A DNA stretch of 44,997 nt, taken from NCBI GenBank assembly GCA_000226015.1, contig JH153385.1:53480-98476 (forward strand). Reading direction: 5' to 3'. The notes under the pieces are model-generated. The model made no database searches. It was not told the DNA's origin and saw nothing but the letters and a program-made list of their open reading frames with translations. Origin of the DNA: Mnemiopsis leidyi (Eukaryota; Ctenophora; Tentaculata; Lobata; Bolinopsidae). Positions 21,191 through 35,619 of this stretch are shown here, in pieces (positions within the stretch are counted from its first letter, which is position 1; each line of letters starts with the position of its first letter). A program made the position numbers and the translations under genes.

Positions 21191-22680
21191 CATATATGCT
21201 GATACAATTACAATCTCGCCATCACAATACTCATTATTAGAGTCGCAGTCGGCTTTCAATAAACGAGACAATCTAATTATCAATAAAATAGATCCACAAA
21301 TATGAATTTTCTTAGAAATTTGTTCATGCTCATGGTCAGTATGTATGGTTCATCTTGCCATTGCGATATTGTATTAAACAGAATTGATATTGTATAACTA
21401 TAAGTCTATTGAGTAGATGTTGTCCTACCCCTACTGTGAGGAATGCTGGCTAGGAGTTCAGTTGTCTTACTTTTCCTGTTTTCCAGTTTCCCAGTATGTC
21501 TTCCTTGCTGGTTTTACAGTTTCCCAGTATGGTATTTATCTATGTAATGGTATTTGTCTATGTAATGGTATTTGTCTATGTAATGTCTATGTATGTACAT
21601 ATTTGACAGTGCACCCAACAATCTCTCCTTAGTCCTCCTAACCATCAGCACCACTCTTACAAAGGTCGTCTAATTTTGGTAATACAAGTTTTGCCAAAAT
21701 GCACCACACAACAATAATCCCTAGATAAATGACGGTGTTGTTGTACTGCACGTGCACTTACAAACCCGCCGCTAGTTGTACTGATATATCCTGGTAGCAG
21801 TAACCAGGTAAATTTAGCTGACAAAAACCACATGAGTTTACACGAAAACCACAGCAAGCATCCTACTTCGAGCTCTGTGTGCGTTGGTAGGCTGGTGCTT
21901 ACCCACTACATCAGGACATCTCTACTTGCAGTGCACAAGATACCGGTCTTTTAGCTAAAATTTAGTCTCACGATAACAGGCACGTGGCATATTTATAGGG
22001 TCACGTGACTAGGATAATCGGATAAGTGTCCTGCTTGGTGATCTGGTTCCCACATTTGTGCTGGACGTCGCTGCACCAAATTGCACGTGCGTAATTGCAC
22101 GTGTGCGGGTTGTTTCTTGTTGTCTGCTCATGCTTTCTATTCATTTCCTGTGCAGTTAAAATTTTCAAGTATTCCTCCTTTATGACATGGCAATGAAAAC
22201 GGGGAGGCGAATAGTTTGTTGATTGTTTAACGGTAACCTTCACTAGTTTTCTGCTTTGATCCTTATTTTGCCGAATTAGAGAGTTTCAAGTCCCAAAATA
22301 GTTATCAATTCATTTTATCACATTGACTTATGCTGTAATTATTCTTTGAATCATAATAAAGTCTCCTTATTCCCTACTAGTACTATAAAGCTTCTTTTAT
22401 GGGCTAGATCTTTGCCGCGAAAGCCTTGAAGTCGGCTATTGACATGACACCATATGACATTAAGATCCGGGAAATCAGTCCTGGATTCTAATTTTTGACT
22501 TACTTAGGCACCTGCGTGGAATACTGGATTTATGCATTGCTTTTTGTTGCGCCAGGGTAGTAACTAGTATGTACTATGCAGATAGCACTTTGTTATAGTA
22601 TGACATGTAGACTCTTGCAGATAGCACTTCCTGATTCTAGACAGGACACAAACTGTTACACACAGTCGTGCTGTGACTTT
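21191..22680. other. Stretch with no recognised gene
   Basis: No gene recognised. It includes three 18-bp copies of TAATGGTATTTGTCTATG-like sequence at about 21533-21588. The region around 21960-22110 has several CACGTG or GCACGTG strings (near 21980, 22001, 22085 and 22098), which are E-box-like but of unknown meaning. Confidence 0.4.
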
Positions 22681-22683
22681 GTA

Positions 22684-22790
22684 CTCGGTATGTAACTATG
22701 CAGGGAAAACTTGGTATGTAACTATGCAGGGAAACTCGGTATGTAACTATGCGGAGAAAACTCGGTATGTAACTATGCAGAGAAAACCTT
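22684..22790. repeat. 26-bp tandem repeat
   Basis: Four copies of an about 26-bp unit (CGGTATGTAACTATGCAGGG and following A-rich bases) start near 22684, 22710, 22735 and 22761. The unit contains both GGTATGT, which is donor-like, and ATGCAGGG, which is acceptor-like, but no exon is recognised beside it. Confidence 0.88.
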
Positions 22791-25700
22791 TAAACTCAAG
22801 TCGAAGAAATATAATGAGACCGGATAGCGTGACACAGAACGGAATGCAATTTTCGGCCAACTTTTCCGCCCTTTTCAGTTGAGGACAAATGTTACGATAG
22901 CTAATTTTTAACTATCTAGGTTTAAAGATAGACCTTGAAAGATGTGCTTTGTGAATACCTCGAGCTTGCTGTTCAATAATCTGCCTCTTATTTTTCGGGC
23001 TTCCAGAAGAATGTAGTGGGTGTGAAACCAGTTATTGACCTCAAATTTATTTTGAAACTACTGTAGCTGCAGCGGACCTGTAAATCGTATTTCAGTCCGC
23101 TGTTACACTGTAAATTTCAGTGAAAATTGCTTCTTTTTCATTAAAAAATTATCATAAATGCACCGAATCAGTTGGGTGTTTAAACTATCGAGCCAACAGG
23201 ATTGAATGTTGGTTTTGTAAAGTTTCACGTTCGATAAATAGCTATTGTCCTGGTGTTGTCTTACCCTGGACTGACCTGGACTTACCAATACATGGAATAA
23301 ACATTTGAATACTTTCATGTTTTGTACTGTTCGGCTTTTTTGTCTTCTCTTGCAATCGAGTAGTTTAAATTATCAAGGGATAATTTGTTTCGATTAATTA
23401 GTTAACTGTTAGTGGGCAATGAATCTAAACCGAATAGATTTTACTTGATAATTATTTGGACCACTCGTGATCAACCAAAGTGCAACGAAGCTTCTCATGA
23501 CTATGAGTAATAATGATCAAAACTCATGGTGCAATAAATAAAGCTCACTTTTGTTCTAGAATGAGTAGTAAAGATTGTTCACAGTACATATCTCAATCTC
23601 ATAACGAAATGTGCATACATATCATCTTTAAGTTAACAATACTACTATGTCTCCCAATAAATCACATATCATTACAAATAAGTGTGAGCACTGCAATGCC
23701 GCGCTGGTGCGTTGTTTTGTTTTAACTGTCGGCTCTTTGAACTGACCTTCTTCAGCCAATATTCACGCTTTGTCTATGTCTATAGAGTCGTAGTGCTTGT
23801 ATATTTTTAAGAGGTTAAACGTTGTCGCAGGATGGAACTAGAATTTATAAACGAAGTGATAATTGTTGCAGTTAGACAGTTATCTTGATAATTTAGGTAT
23901 GTGAAATTATTTTAAAGCAATATATGACAGTGATTTCAAAGTATTAGTATTACAATTGAATGTGCCGTTATTCCAGTTCCACATCTTATTATTGCACATC
24001 TCATTATTACACATCTTATTATGTCATTGTCCTGTATTCCCGTAGTGCTGACAAAGTATCCTCTTTTGTGATCGTATATCTTGATGACCAATTGAGCGTT
24101 ATCGAACACAATACAGACCAGCTAAATCAAGAGCAATGACAGCTATGAGCTTACAATTCGATTCTAACTTTACCATTTATACCGTCAAAAAGCAATGACC
24201 ATGTTGACCACATTCTTGGGCACGTGCCTTTCTCTGAAATATATGTTTCAATATCAAAACAGCCTCCTTGACCATCTTATTAGGAATCAGCAAACCATGC
24301 TGTTCCAGTTTCAGATTATTTTGGCCTTTTTGGGCGTTAATGAACTAGTTCTTCCTAGGCCCAATGACATGCAGGTTGTATTTTCGTGGCTTTGTTCACC
24401 AATAACTCTCTTCTTGCGATGTGATTGCCGCTTCTCAGAAGGCTTTGTTAATATAGCGTCACGACGCATTTGTTTTTCTCTGTTGAACCATCGTCTGACA
24501 AGAGAAATATTGCGAGCTTTTATCGAGATCTAATTGATTGATAAGAACTTGCTTCTCTTAGGGCACACTTAAAAATTGGTGTTAGGTACAACTCTTTTGG
24601 CAAAAGAGTCTTTTGCCTAATTCTATTGATGGAAAGAATCGCAAACTTATCCAGCCATATAAAATTTGGGATTTTTGGATTTTGGCGATCTTTCCACGCA
24701 AAATAGAAGTTGACATTTGCAGGAAAGAATCAAAATGGTCATAGCATATTTTCTTGATTTAATCATTATCGCTCAACATAATATCTATTATCCAATTGTC
24801 TCTATGATTTTGTAATAATTCTGCTCATTTGTCGTTGACGTCTTGCTTATTAGCCCTGAACTGACAAAGAATTTAATCCTACGAGTGGTCGCTCTTCGAT
24901 TACTTCAGACTCTAACTGCTATGATTATTTCCGGTTAATAGCTGACACCGCATCTGTCTAGTCAATGCTATCGCGGCTGCAGGAAATCTGTGCAAACCCT
25001 TGTATAGTATATCTTGTGTTTTGAATTGAGAAAAATTTGAATCTGATTTTTCCAGAACAGAAAAAATCGTTAACTTTTGTTTACAGCTATGTTTGCTTTG
25101 CCTCAGCTAGTTTAATCTCGTTTAATTGTTAACAAAGCTGTTATTAGTTTTAGTAGGTTCACCGTTCCAAACTGGTAACTGTCAGCGACAGATAAATGTA
25201 TAAATGAAAGTTACTGGCATTCTAATGAGCGATATAGGATGAAATTACTTTTGTGGTGATGATATATTTATCTAGTTCGATTATAGGTATGTAAATCGTG
25301 CCACCAATTATAATTGCAGCCTGTCTACAATAGCTCATAAAGCTTTCGTTTGCGTCTCTGAAACCAAAACTCTAATTATCACTCAATTCTAATAAATACT
25401 GCCACCAAATAATATGTCAATTGAATATCCACAAATTCGGTCCTATATGTCAGTGCCTGATCAGCAAAATTGATAAATTAAAGAATTACAGCTCAATTTG
25501 TCACCCAGAAAGCAAGAAATGCTTCCACGTGACACATTCAACTGTGCAAACAAGCCGTACAATTTCACAATTCTCTACCACGACTACTCCATCACACTTC
25601 TCGATGTGCCGTTTGTCCGGCAGAACGTCAATATGCTTCTCTAAAGGTGAATTATTAGCCGGTTAACGGGCCCGCCACCGTGGTTCATTTTACAATATGT

Positions 25701-28700
25701 CCTACTCTGCGTGGTATGGTGCTCTTTGGGGACAAATTTCGAGAAATTTGTCGGCCTTGCTATTATTTTGTTGAGTTCATCCATCTGGGATGCATGCATA
25801 GCACCCTAAGTTTTGAGATAGTCTGTGCTTTTGCAATTGCTTTTACCCATGGTTTCTGATGTCGTTTCTTCAACAACTTTTACTCATGGATACCAACTGA
25901 TAAATTTAGATTAAAACGACAAACAAATGAAAAATTCATTAAAATATTAAATGATATAGATGAAACTAGAAAAGGGTGCCCTGTTTATACTATATATTTT
26001 TTTTGAAAATTGAAAGTTGTTCAATCTATTTTCTGGGCTTCTTGTCCGATGTCGCCAACTGCCAACCTGCCAGGTTGACTAACTTTTATGTTGGAAAGAG
26101 AAAGAGTGTGTGTGTTAACTGGGTCTGTCTTCTGGCAGCTCTGGGAGGTATGTCTTGTTAAACTGCACAACAATCAAGTCCAAGGAACTCAGGCGGAACC
26201 AGCACTAGGTGCCGAAATGTCAGAATGAAAATCTTTTGTTTACACGTTGCTGTAACCCTTGCCGTGGATTGTTGAAAAGTTGAGTTTATCCTAATATGGT
26301 TGACACATTCAATTTGCAAATTGTCGACAGCTTGGTTAGTAGGTTTGTTTGAAAATGGTTTGATTATCCTTAGGCTTATGTTTCCTTGAAACAAATACTC
26401 AAATATCCACTGACATTCTTTCACTTGAAGTCAAAAATGTCAAATCTTTTAAAATATTCTCCTTAATAGGGGTAAATGTATTTGGTATGATCAGAGTGCT
26501 AGGACTACTACTCAGACCTGTATTTGTCTATTGTTGGAGCGTGGGAAAGTGATTATACAATCTGGAACTGCTTCACCCCAATTGTCGATTGTCGGCTGAT
26601 TCAATTTCTAGGAAACCTTAGAATCCCGTCCAAAATATGTCCAAACCTTGCCCATGAAATACATGGCTGATCTGCGTGTTTCTGCGATGTGTCATTTTCA
26701 TTTCAGCTATCAGAAAAAGCAAAGAGCTTACCATTTTCCCATGTTGCTGTTATACAATCGTTCAGAGCGATAACTAATAATAGCATACAAGTCTCACTTG
26801 TCGTCCCATCATGTCGGTAAGCGAACTGAATCAGTCCTACAACTTTCCTGTCATCCTGCCTCCTGTTTTCCAGCTGATATTCTGGCAGCTGAAGTTTTTC
26901 TCGTCGAGAGAAGTGACGGTTTCACTCTACAGGAGATAGTTAGTTTTACTGCGACATTCTCCCTTACTGTACTCTGTTTAAATAGCTCAGCTGCTGGTGT
27001 TACTTACTCCTTTGTAAAGTTTGCTAGTTGTGGCTGAGGCTACCGACTTCCGTTAAATGTACTGGTGACACTGGCTACCTATATAATTACGAGGAATTGA
27101 TTTAACAGTGCAATTATTGTTAATGGCTCCTGTAGATAATTCTATAAACTGTCACTGAAAACGCTAGGAAGTTAGGGTGGGCTGGGCGTCAAAGCTGTTG
27201 ATTAAACCATTTTGTTGATGTTGGGCTCAAGTTAAGTCCCAGGTCCCGATGCTGTAGATGCTGCCTGAATATTTTAGTTGTAGGTCCTACCATGATGTTT
27301 TGTGCGTGTAACACAGTGTTTGAAATACTGTCGGGTTTTTACTATAGTCTTGTCAAGCTGAGATTTCTAACAATATGCCAGTTGTTAAAGGTCTGTTTTC
27401 TGAGGTAACTCTTGCGTAAAGTCTACGTATATCCGATAGTTCTTAGATCCCCTAAAAACAGGAATATTAAACAGTTAAGAATGGACAGTCTTATGTAAGT
27501 ATATCTGTTAGAACTTCAAAACTCGCTGAAGCTACACTAGTACCTTTCCAGGACCAGGGGATTTCTGGAATCCTTAGAAGGTAGAAGCCCCCTGGCTGCG
27601 TGTCCGGCCTTTCAGATGGGCGGTTTTCATGAGGGACCTCCCTCTACTGTAGTTTTATTGCACCCGGAGACATGAAATCTGTGATGATGATTTGGCCGTC
27701 AGCTTTTTAACTCAACACTTTCGTCTTTATTTCTTTAAAACGCTCATGCTGATTATAGATTTACATTTATAGTACACATTTAAATTAGTTGCGTCTTTCA
27801 GTTTGCCGGATTTTCAACCATTCATTCAATAGATTACTTAGAATTTGAATTTGAGTTTGACTAAATTGCAAAACTTTGCCCGGTAAAGTAGTGGGATCCC
27901 ACACAACAACACGATTATACTGTTAGAAGGAGTATGATAGAGTTCCGGCAATCACGGTCAAGATTATTCCTTTGATAGGCTTCCAAGAGATCTTCTCCTA
28001 ATGAAGTTTAGAAAATTTCATGTTGATTGTTGAGTGTAAAGTTGTCAGAAATGGGGGCTAAAATTAGGATATTTGAAGTACTGAGTAACTCTAGATACCA
28101 GTAATGTTAACACTAAAGATGTGGCTCTAGTTCAGTCCTTGGGGAGCCACTTTATTTCCCACAGTAGAGATATAAATACGGGCCACACCTAGCAACCTAG
28201 CAGAAACTTAGCAAGTGTTGAAGACAAATCCGACAGGGATTCAGCAATGATTCGCTAAAAATTAGCTGGTATTTACTTTTAGCCAAATGTACTGTTAGAT
28301 CGTTCGTTTCACTGAAACCCGACACTGGGCGATTCAAAACTGTTGTATTTCCTGATCCCGGACCGACTTAGAGGAAATCTGGAGCTGCCATTAATAGTAT
28401 CCGTTAAGTTTCTTAGATCTTACCTGGTATGAATCAGTGTAAGTAGATTTAATTGCAAGAACGCTTTATACTCTGCTAGCTGGAGGTATTTAGCTGCATA
28501 TGTTTACTTTTTAAAGATATAGCTGTGCCAGCGTACGCCAAGTTGGAGACAGAAATCAAACTTTTCTGGTCTTATATTTGGTAGTTAGTCAAATTCCTCT
28601 CATATTTCTCTAAAGATTTAGGGTTTGTAAGTGTAAGAATGAGAAATAGCTGACTCCATGCAATGCCAATAGTGGGACATACAAATAGTAAATTTGCTAC

Positions 28701-29364
28701 AGTCATCACAGCTTTGCTCCAGTTCAGTCAATGTACTCGAGCTTAACAATTTTCTATACCAATGAATTTTGAAGCATTTTGGAGATCGAAAACCGAATGT
28801 GATGTACCAATAATATTGAATTTGTTGTGCTAGACATATTGCTGTTGAAATAAGCTTCTGGACAAAGATTTAATGTTTGGGCCATCGACTGCCGCCTGTT
28901 CATGCCTTATAAATGAGAATGAAGGGCTTCCGAATATCGTTGATCCTACAAAATTTGATAATCCCACCGTTTCCTAAACAGACAATAAGCTTGGTCACAT
29001 AATTTCAGTGTTAATGATACGCAATAATGCGCTGGAAATTACTACCGATTAACCCATCCCACCAGCTTCCAAAACGTCAAGCTTAGCGCACTAGCTCTAT
29101 GGAAGAGGCCTAAAACCAGAAAATTTGTCCGTCCGTCTGTAAATATTCGTGTCGGTATTATGCCTCCTCTAGTGTTCTGCCCTTGTCAGACGGACAATTT
29201 GCTCCGCTTGGTTGAGTTTGACGGGTATTAGCTGGTTGCAAACAGGTGGCATTCCCCGTCTAACAGTCGTTCAACATGAAATTTTCCGCAAGTCACTAAG
29301 TTAAACTGTTTTTATGAGGCTTCAGTAATTTCTTTCTCCTGAAGCAGGATACCACGAGTTTGTT
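22791..29364. other. Long stretch with no recognised gene
   Basis: About 6.5 kb without a coding region I can support. Minor features: three 15-bp copies of CACATCTTATTATTG near 23982-24020, and scattered open frames of 60-112 codons (for example 24195-24533 plus, 26158-26424 minus, 26798-27037 plus) that match nothing I know. Base composition is ordinary for the window. It could be intergenic or part of a long intron. Confidence 0.4.
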
Positions 29365-30066
29365 CTGGGTCTGCTTCAGCACGTGCAAGTTTTAGAGGAG
29401 GTTTTTCTGGGTCTGCTTCAGTACGTGCAAGTTTCAGAGGAGGTGTTTCTGGGTCTGCTTCAACACGTGCAAGTTTTAGAGGAGGTTTTTCTGGGTCTGC
29501 TTNNNNNNNNNNNNNNNNNNNNNNNNNNNNNNNNNNNNNNNNNNNNNNNNNNNNNNNNNNNNNNNNNNNNNNNNNNNNNNNNNNNNNNNNNNNNNNNNNN
29601 NNNNNNNNNNNNNNNNNNNNNNNNNNNNNNNNNNNNNNNNNNNNNNNNNNNNNNNNNNNNNNNNNNNNNNNNNNNNNNNNNNNNNNNNNNNNNNNNNNNN
29701 NNNNNNNNNNNNNNNNNNNNNNNNNNNNNNNNGTCTAGTTCAGCACGTGCAGGTTTTAGAATACATTGTTCTGGGTCTAGTTTAGCACGTGCAAGTTTTA
29801 GAGGAGGTAGTTCTGGGTCTAGTTTAGCACGTGCAAGTTTTACAGGAGGTAGTTCTGAGTCTAGTTCAGCACGTGCAGGTTTTAGAATACATTGTTCTGG
29901 GTCTAGTTTAGCACGTAGTCAAGTTTTAGAGGAGGTAGTTCTGGGTCTAGTTTAGCACGTGTAAGTTTCAGAGGAGGTAGTTCTGGGTCTAGTTCAGCAC
30001 GTGCAAGTTTTAGAGGTGGTTGGTCTGGGTCTGGTTCAGTACGTGCAAGTTTTAGAAGATGCTGAT
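29365..30066. repeat. 42-bp minisatellite with an E-box in most units, interrupted by an assembly gap
   Basis: Eleven visible units of 42 bp (core CAGCACGTGCAAGTTTTAGA, then GGAGG and TTCTGGGTCT) lie on both sides of a run of 230 N. Units left of the gap carry GTTTTTCTGGGTCTGCTTC; units right of it carry GTAGTTCTGGGTCTAGTT, so at least two unit variants exist. Most units contain the palindrome CACGTG; two have TACGTG. Since 42 is a multiple of three, several frames stay open on both strands; I regard these as by-products. The true copy number is unknown because of the gap. Confidence 0.93.
29503..29732. other. Assembly gap (230 N)
   Basis: A run of N inside the 42-bp minisatellite, probably where the assembler could not resolve the tandem array. 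The stated length may be an estimate. Confidence 0.99.
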
Positions 30067-33000
30067 AAGATTCTGTATAGTCTGCACATGCAAATGTGTT
30101 CCCTGCGGGTTCATGGGATTGGAATACAGCTATATAGTTGTAATGGTTTCTGCAAAGCAATCGTCTATGTTTGAAACTCGTATTTCACGTCTTTGAATAG
30201 CCATGGTCATTGCTTTTATACGGGGTTGAATTCTCGGCCCTTACATTTTCAAACAGAAATTTACCCTATGCCTGGAATTAATATTGAGTACTTGGTAACT
30301 GGTTAGAACCATTCACAACCATCCAGAAACACGTAGTACTATAACCACACTTTTCTAATTTAATTTCATGTTATAGCTGAATTACTTGAGCTCTGCGTAC
30401 GTTAAGAGGCTCTTACTATATTATGCATTATTCCTATGACCTATATCTTTATAGTATGTTTTGTATACAGTCTCAGCTTGAACGTCTAGATATGCTTTGT
30501 CGATCTTTCGTGTGTAGTACTTGATATTGTTCGCTATAACATGTGCACAAAGGTCTTAAATCAAGCTTGATAGAACATGTTGTCGTAACAGTGGAGCTAT
30601 AAGTACAGTTTTTAATAAAGAGATAAAGAAGAGTTATCAGTTAAGTTAGAGACACTTTCTCTCAATTTAGACGGATCTGATAACGGATCAGAGTACAAGC
30701 ACAGCTGCAAGCCACATTTACTCAACTGATTAGTGTAATCTCGCACCTTCGCTAGAAGTCTACGTGAAATTGGTCTGCTCCTACGAGGGATCTCTCTACA
30801 ACTTCATCATTAATGATGCGGTGTGCATCGCGTGTATTTTAGCTCTTCATCCGAGCTGGCAGCTAAAATGTGTTTTCTTACTTGATACGGCGTGATTGTA
30901 TTGCTTTTTTGACGTTGCTTGGCCTGTGATTAGCTCGGATATGTTTATTCTAGTTTCGCCGGAGTTTTTTAAATGCTGGTAGCAAAACCAGACACCCAGC
31001 AGGGCAAATTTAGAATTTTTAAAAAAATTTCTCCAATCTTCGAATTTCCCCATTTTACGCATAAGATACAGAACAGTTAACAACTTATTATGGCAATCAG
31101 AAGAATGAAAGATGTAGCAGTGTCATGTTTATGGGTGTTATTGTTAACTGTTATATGAAGCTTGTAAGACCGATTTGTCCATCATATCTGAAGACAAACT
31201 CTATTTATTGAAATTTTCAAATTTCTGACTGAAACTGAGTGTTTTTGTACATGATACATGTGTGTATCTTATTCTTATGTGTGTTTGCACTGTTGGTGTG
31301 ATCACTGCGCTATCAATTCAATCGGTCTAATCAAAGTATCAAGCTGGACTGGAGAGCGCTTACCTTCGTGTTTGAGGAGATTAAGCGGGCCTAGCTCCGA
31401 CTGTGTTGTGTTCACAGTGCCCCCAGAATTAGTATTGACTTTATGTCACAGTCGACCCTGCTCAATTGGACACGTGTGTTTGGAGTCCTGCTTATTTTGC
31501 TGTTCAGCGGGCGTGTTGATGCCATTGTCCGTGTCGTGTAAGGTTTGTTAGGGGGATGGTAACGGGTGTTTACCGGGACAAATAGACACAAGTCTTGAAT
31601 TTAAACATGTTATTTAGGGCGATTTGCGCGCCAGTAAGTTGTAAAACTGCAAACTTTGATGCAACTTAGTTATGTGTATTCTAACAGTCTTTTGCGTATG
31701 ATAGCTTTGCTTTAAAATAGTCTGTTTTATATCTTTAGATCCAATTATTTCATGTGTAACGAAAAATGTTTTAAAACTTTAGCTTTGTGAAACTAAGGAA
31801 CTGAAAATAGAATTTTGCCGCTAATTCCTTGTTGACAAAAGTGCATATTTAGCAAATAGTTAGACGCGAGTCTGGCTTTCACAGCTCTGATTTTTAACTG
31901 TCATCACTCATGCCTATACGCCAATTGTTATCACTTCAACATTTTTATTAGAATACCATGATTACTTGCTGGGATGGCTAAGTTTTCGCATCAACAGCAT
32001 TTTTCTCACAAAATCAAGATAAACATTAGTGTAATTAAGAATTAGACATTGATTAAAGGTTCTGTCTCGGACTAATTGCATATTTGTTGCCCTCATCAGA
32101 GTGTTTGCTACCTAGCTAGGACATTATGCTCTTTTCATTTTCCAATGCGGCTCAATTTTTACTCTACTACAGCTTATTCATTGTCATCCTCACTTTTATG
32201 GAATTTAAACTCCGTTTCAAACGCTGTTATCAGCGCAATTGATCGGCTGTGCGAAAAAGAGAGTTTAACTTTACAGGAATTTAAAGCGGTTTAATTGTAA
32301 GGACGCGTAACTTTCAATTTGGACTTGTAGGTTTCTTGTTTGTTATAACTGTTTTGAGATTGACTAATTTGACTGGTTTCTTTTTTAGCTGATCGTGTTG
32401 CTGAAATAACTTGATTAGATATGCTTAATTGACAGCTATAACTATTAACTATTATAACGTTTCCAGCCATAGGTAAGAAATTTCTTTAGCAGTAGCACTT
32501 TTTAGTGCCATCCATTGACGAAAACTAAAATTTACAACAGCAAATCATTTAAAGCATACAGGAGCCCGATCGTTACTTTGCGTGTGCTTGCATGATTTTT
32601 CTAATTTCCCTTATTGCAAATAAATTCATCTGATTGGACAGTTGAACAAAAACTTGCCGTTATAGAGCTATAACCGTATTAAAACCCGCGGTTCCTGCAT
32701 TGTGCTGCACCTATCTGCCCGCCGTGTTTCGCTCTGGTAAGTTGAGTAACGATGCACTAATTTACGTGTCAGCATCTGTCCTAAAAGTAACCCTTTGTTC
32801 TTTACTCAACTCATCTGTAGCTCATATTAAAGCTGGGCAACCCTTCTTTCAACTCTCGATAACTTGTCAAAACGGCCACAGATAGTAAGCAAAGTGACTG
32901 GTCCGCTAACGATCTGACATTTAGCACGTTATGAGTTCGTACATCTATTTTATGTAAAATTGTCTTGCTCCGAGTTAGTTGTGGGTCTAGGCTGCGAACT

Positions 33001-35261
33001 CTTATCAATGATATTAACTGTTGAAAGTGTTGAACAAAAACGCAAGTGCGATCTTAAATTGGCAACGGCTTAACCTTAATTATAATCAATGATTATGTAT
33101 TATAATCGTGAATATTGGATGTTTTCAAATCAGACTTTGAATTAAATCACTTCAGAAAGAGTAAGAAGCTACTATTCGAGGCCCCACTTCTTTATCAAAC
33201 GTTCCATGACGTATAAGAATGTATAAATGAGGCGGTCCTTTAGAAAGTAATATGGTTCGAGCTCAGTTCAATCTCTATATTAGCTCTCCAATAATATGGG
33301 GGGCTTGGTTTTCTCCTTATTTTCCGACAAATTGTTTGCAAAATTCAGTCTCCCCCCTCTCTAGAGCTGAGATAAGCTGGTTTAATCCCGGTATTCTTGG
33401 TGAGGTTTATCTGGTTTTATTGATTAACTTGTCTCCTTATTTTCTGATTTTGTAAGTAATCTTTTCCTGGTTGTTACCTATCGATCAGCACTAGGGCTCG
33501 TGCCCTCCTTACACCAGGGACCACGCCCCAGTATTGCACCTCAAGACAGGGAGGGAGTGGCATGCCCTTTACTCACCTCAACTCAAAACAGACAGTTTCG
33601 GTATATTTTTATTTCTGTCTATGTACCGATGTCATCTATCTAGTTTGTCTCCTTCCTACTTAAAGTTTTTGATTTTCTCGATTAGCTTGTCCTCTCCTTA
33701 TTTTCTTTTTGAGTAAGCTAATCTTGTCTTCTCCTTATACCTTGTAACTTGAACTATTATTTCGTAACTTAAAACCTAGTCTTATAATAACTATACTAAT
33801 GCAAAGTGTGAGAATTAATAGTTACTAATATCATTTATATCTTATGTTTGTTGGTTTGAAGAGTTGTTACTACTAGAAAAGGTTCCAGTCTGTTTTTACA
33901 GCCCGGAAATCGTAATTTTAAACGTATATCGCGTTATTTAGGTCTTTTCCGTTAACCCATGTTACAGCAATGTAAAATGTATTGTAAACTGTACAAATGT
34001 ATTATGTACTATGTACAATAAGGCCTAGTTAAGACTCTGTCTCTATGAAGTAAGACACCTGACTTAATCACCTTCACATTACCCTGAATGGCTGAAGACA
34101 GTGCTAAACTCTCAAACTTTGTGTCCAGCTATCAGCTGTAGTAACGTAGCGACTTCTTCCGTCCGATCTATGCATGGTTCGTAGCGATTTCCTCCTCACT
34201 ATCTATACAGTATATAAAGTAGTTATGTTAGTAGTTTTGTTAATTTATAGTTTATATATAAAGTAACACAACTACCCGCCAAAGTATTACAGAGACCAGT
34301 AACCTCAGCTGTGCTACACAAACTATAGATCCACGTGACCATATCCCACTTTGCTCTTGTCATCTGTGCTTCCCCACAAAATTTTGCATTAGAATGAAAG
34401 AAACTAGCAGGGACCCCTAACAGAAACACTTAGGCAAGAATCCCATTCTCCAATCTGACCATGTGGCATGTGTGACCTTGGCTAGTACAAAAACAATGAT
34501 TCCACACTTTTAACTATTTCCAGCTATGTCATTAGCATCATTATCATTAGACTGCACTTTAGCGACTGTATGTTACAGCGTCAGCTGTGCTGGTTTGTAT
34601 GTGCTGATTATACGTAGAAATTTCTAATTCACAGATCCTGATCTGCAGCACATACTGCACATACTGCAAATTGCGCTAAATATCGAGCAGTCCAGCGCAG
34701 CTAGACTTGTTTTGACCCACCTCCACCAACTCTCACTTTAACACAAAGACATACATCCTCGCTCTAGACGCAATGCCAGACGTCAAGTACTTAATACAAT
34801 GGCGGTTGTTAGAAACAGCGACATTGTACGTATCACTATGGGTTTTCTAACAATGAAACTAAGGTTTTGTGTCTAGGAACATGTACCAGCTAGCCAGCAG
34901 GAATACAACAACAACAAAATGTACACCAACTCTCCATCTCTTTATCTGTGTGGGGCAATGCTAATATTCCTAATGTGTCTCCACAATCTTCTTTGAACTT
35001 GTGGGTTATTTTCCTTGCTACAGAAGATGGTATAGGTTCCTGTCGGCAGGGCCTGATGTTGTCGGCTTGCTTTGCGTTCCCTTTAGCTCTATTCATATAG
35101 GACGTTACTTTGTTGTCAGTGGCGGTTAACAGTGTGGCTAAGAGCAGTTGTCTCGGAATTGGGTTATTATTGAGGTATCTGAAAGTGCGGGCATGTTCAT
35201 TATTTTTGTAATTTGTAAAATCAATGAGTAAAGTAATCACGAACCCCAACTTTTCACCGTC
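30067..35261. other. Long stretch with no recognised gene
   Basis: No gene I can support. Open frames at 31258-31551 (plus, 97 codons, Cys-rich) and 34890-35249 (minus, 119 codons) are unrecognised. Between 33310 and 33740 the string CTCCTTATTTTC recurs four times at irregular spacing. A short GC-rich piece near 33490-33570 interrupts the AT-rich background. Confidence 0.4.
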
Positions 35262-35330
35262 GTAATATATATATAATAATAATATATATAATAATATATA
35301 ATAATATATATATAATAATATATATATATC
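35262..35330. repeat. (TA)n/(TAA)n microsatellite
   Basis: Alternating ATATAT and AATAATA runs, a simple AT repeat. Confidence 0.95.
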
Positions 35331-35619
35331 TTAAGAAAGGACTGTTATGTTAGTATTAAGGATTTCCGACGAACTGTTTTACTCTTGTGTCTCGTTTTGT
35401 CCATTTCCGTGATCGACAAAGTTTACATCTTAGAATTTGAGGAATTATTATGTTATAAGAAGTAATAATAAATCGTTTGAGTATAAATTCTTCGAACATA
35501 TTTGTTACAAATGATGTGCTTTAATTAACTAAATCCCTCCTCTCAGCCCAGACAATGAAGCTCCAGAGAGATAGGGGATGACAGGGACCTGGACGACCAA
35601 TCACTGTAACCAAGTAAGT

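Noticed and set aside
21101..21305. Two overlapping 60-codon frames with repeated Val/Ile/Lys peptides
   Set aside because: They are translations of a 12-bp tandem repeat.
29383..30160. Repetitive open frames on both strands across the 42-bp array
   Set aside because: A 42-bp period keeps frames open by arithmetic, the frame crosses a run of N, and no protein family is recognised.
34890..35249. 119-codon minus-strand frame as a gene
   Set aside because: No motif or family resemblance, no splice or start context that supports it, and it borders a simple AT repeat.
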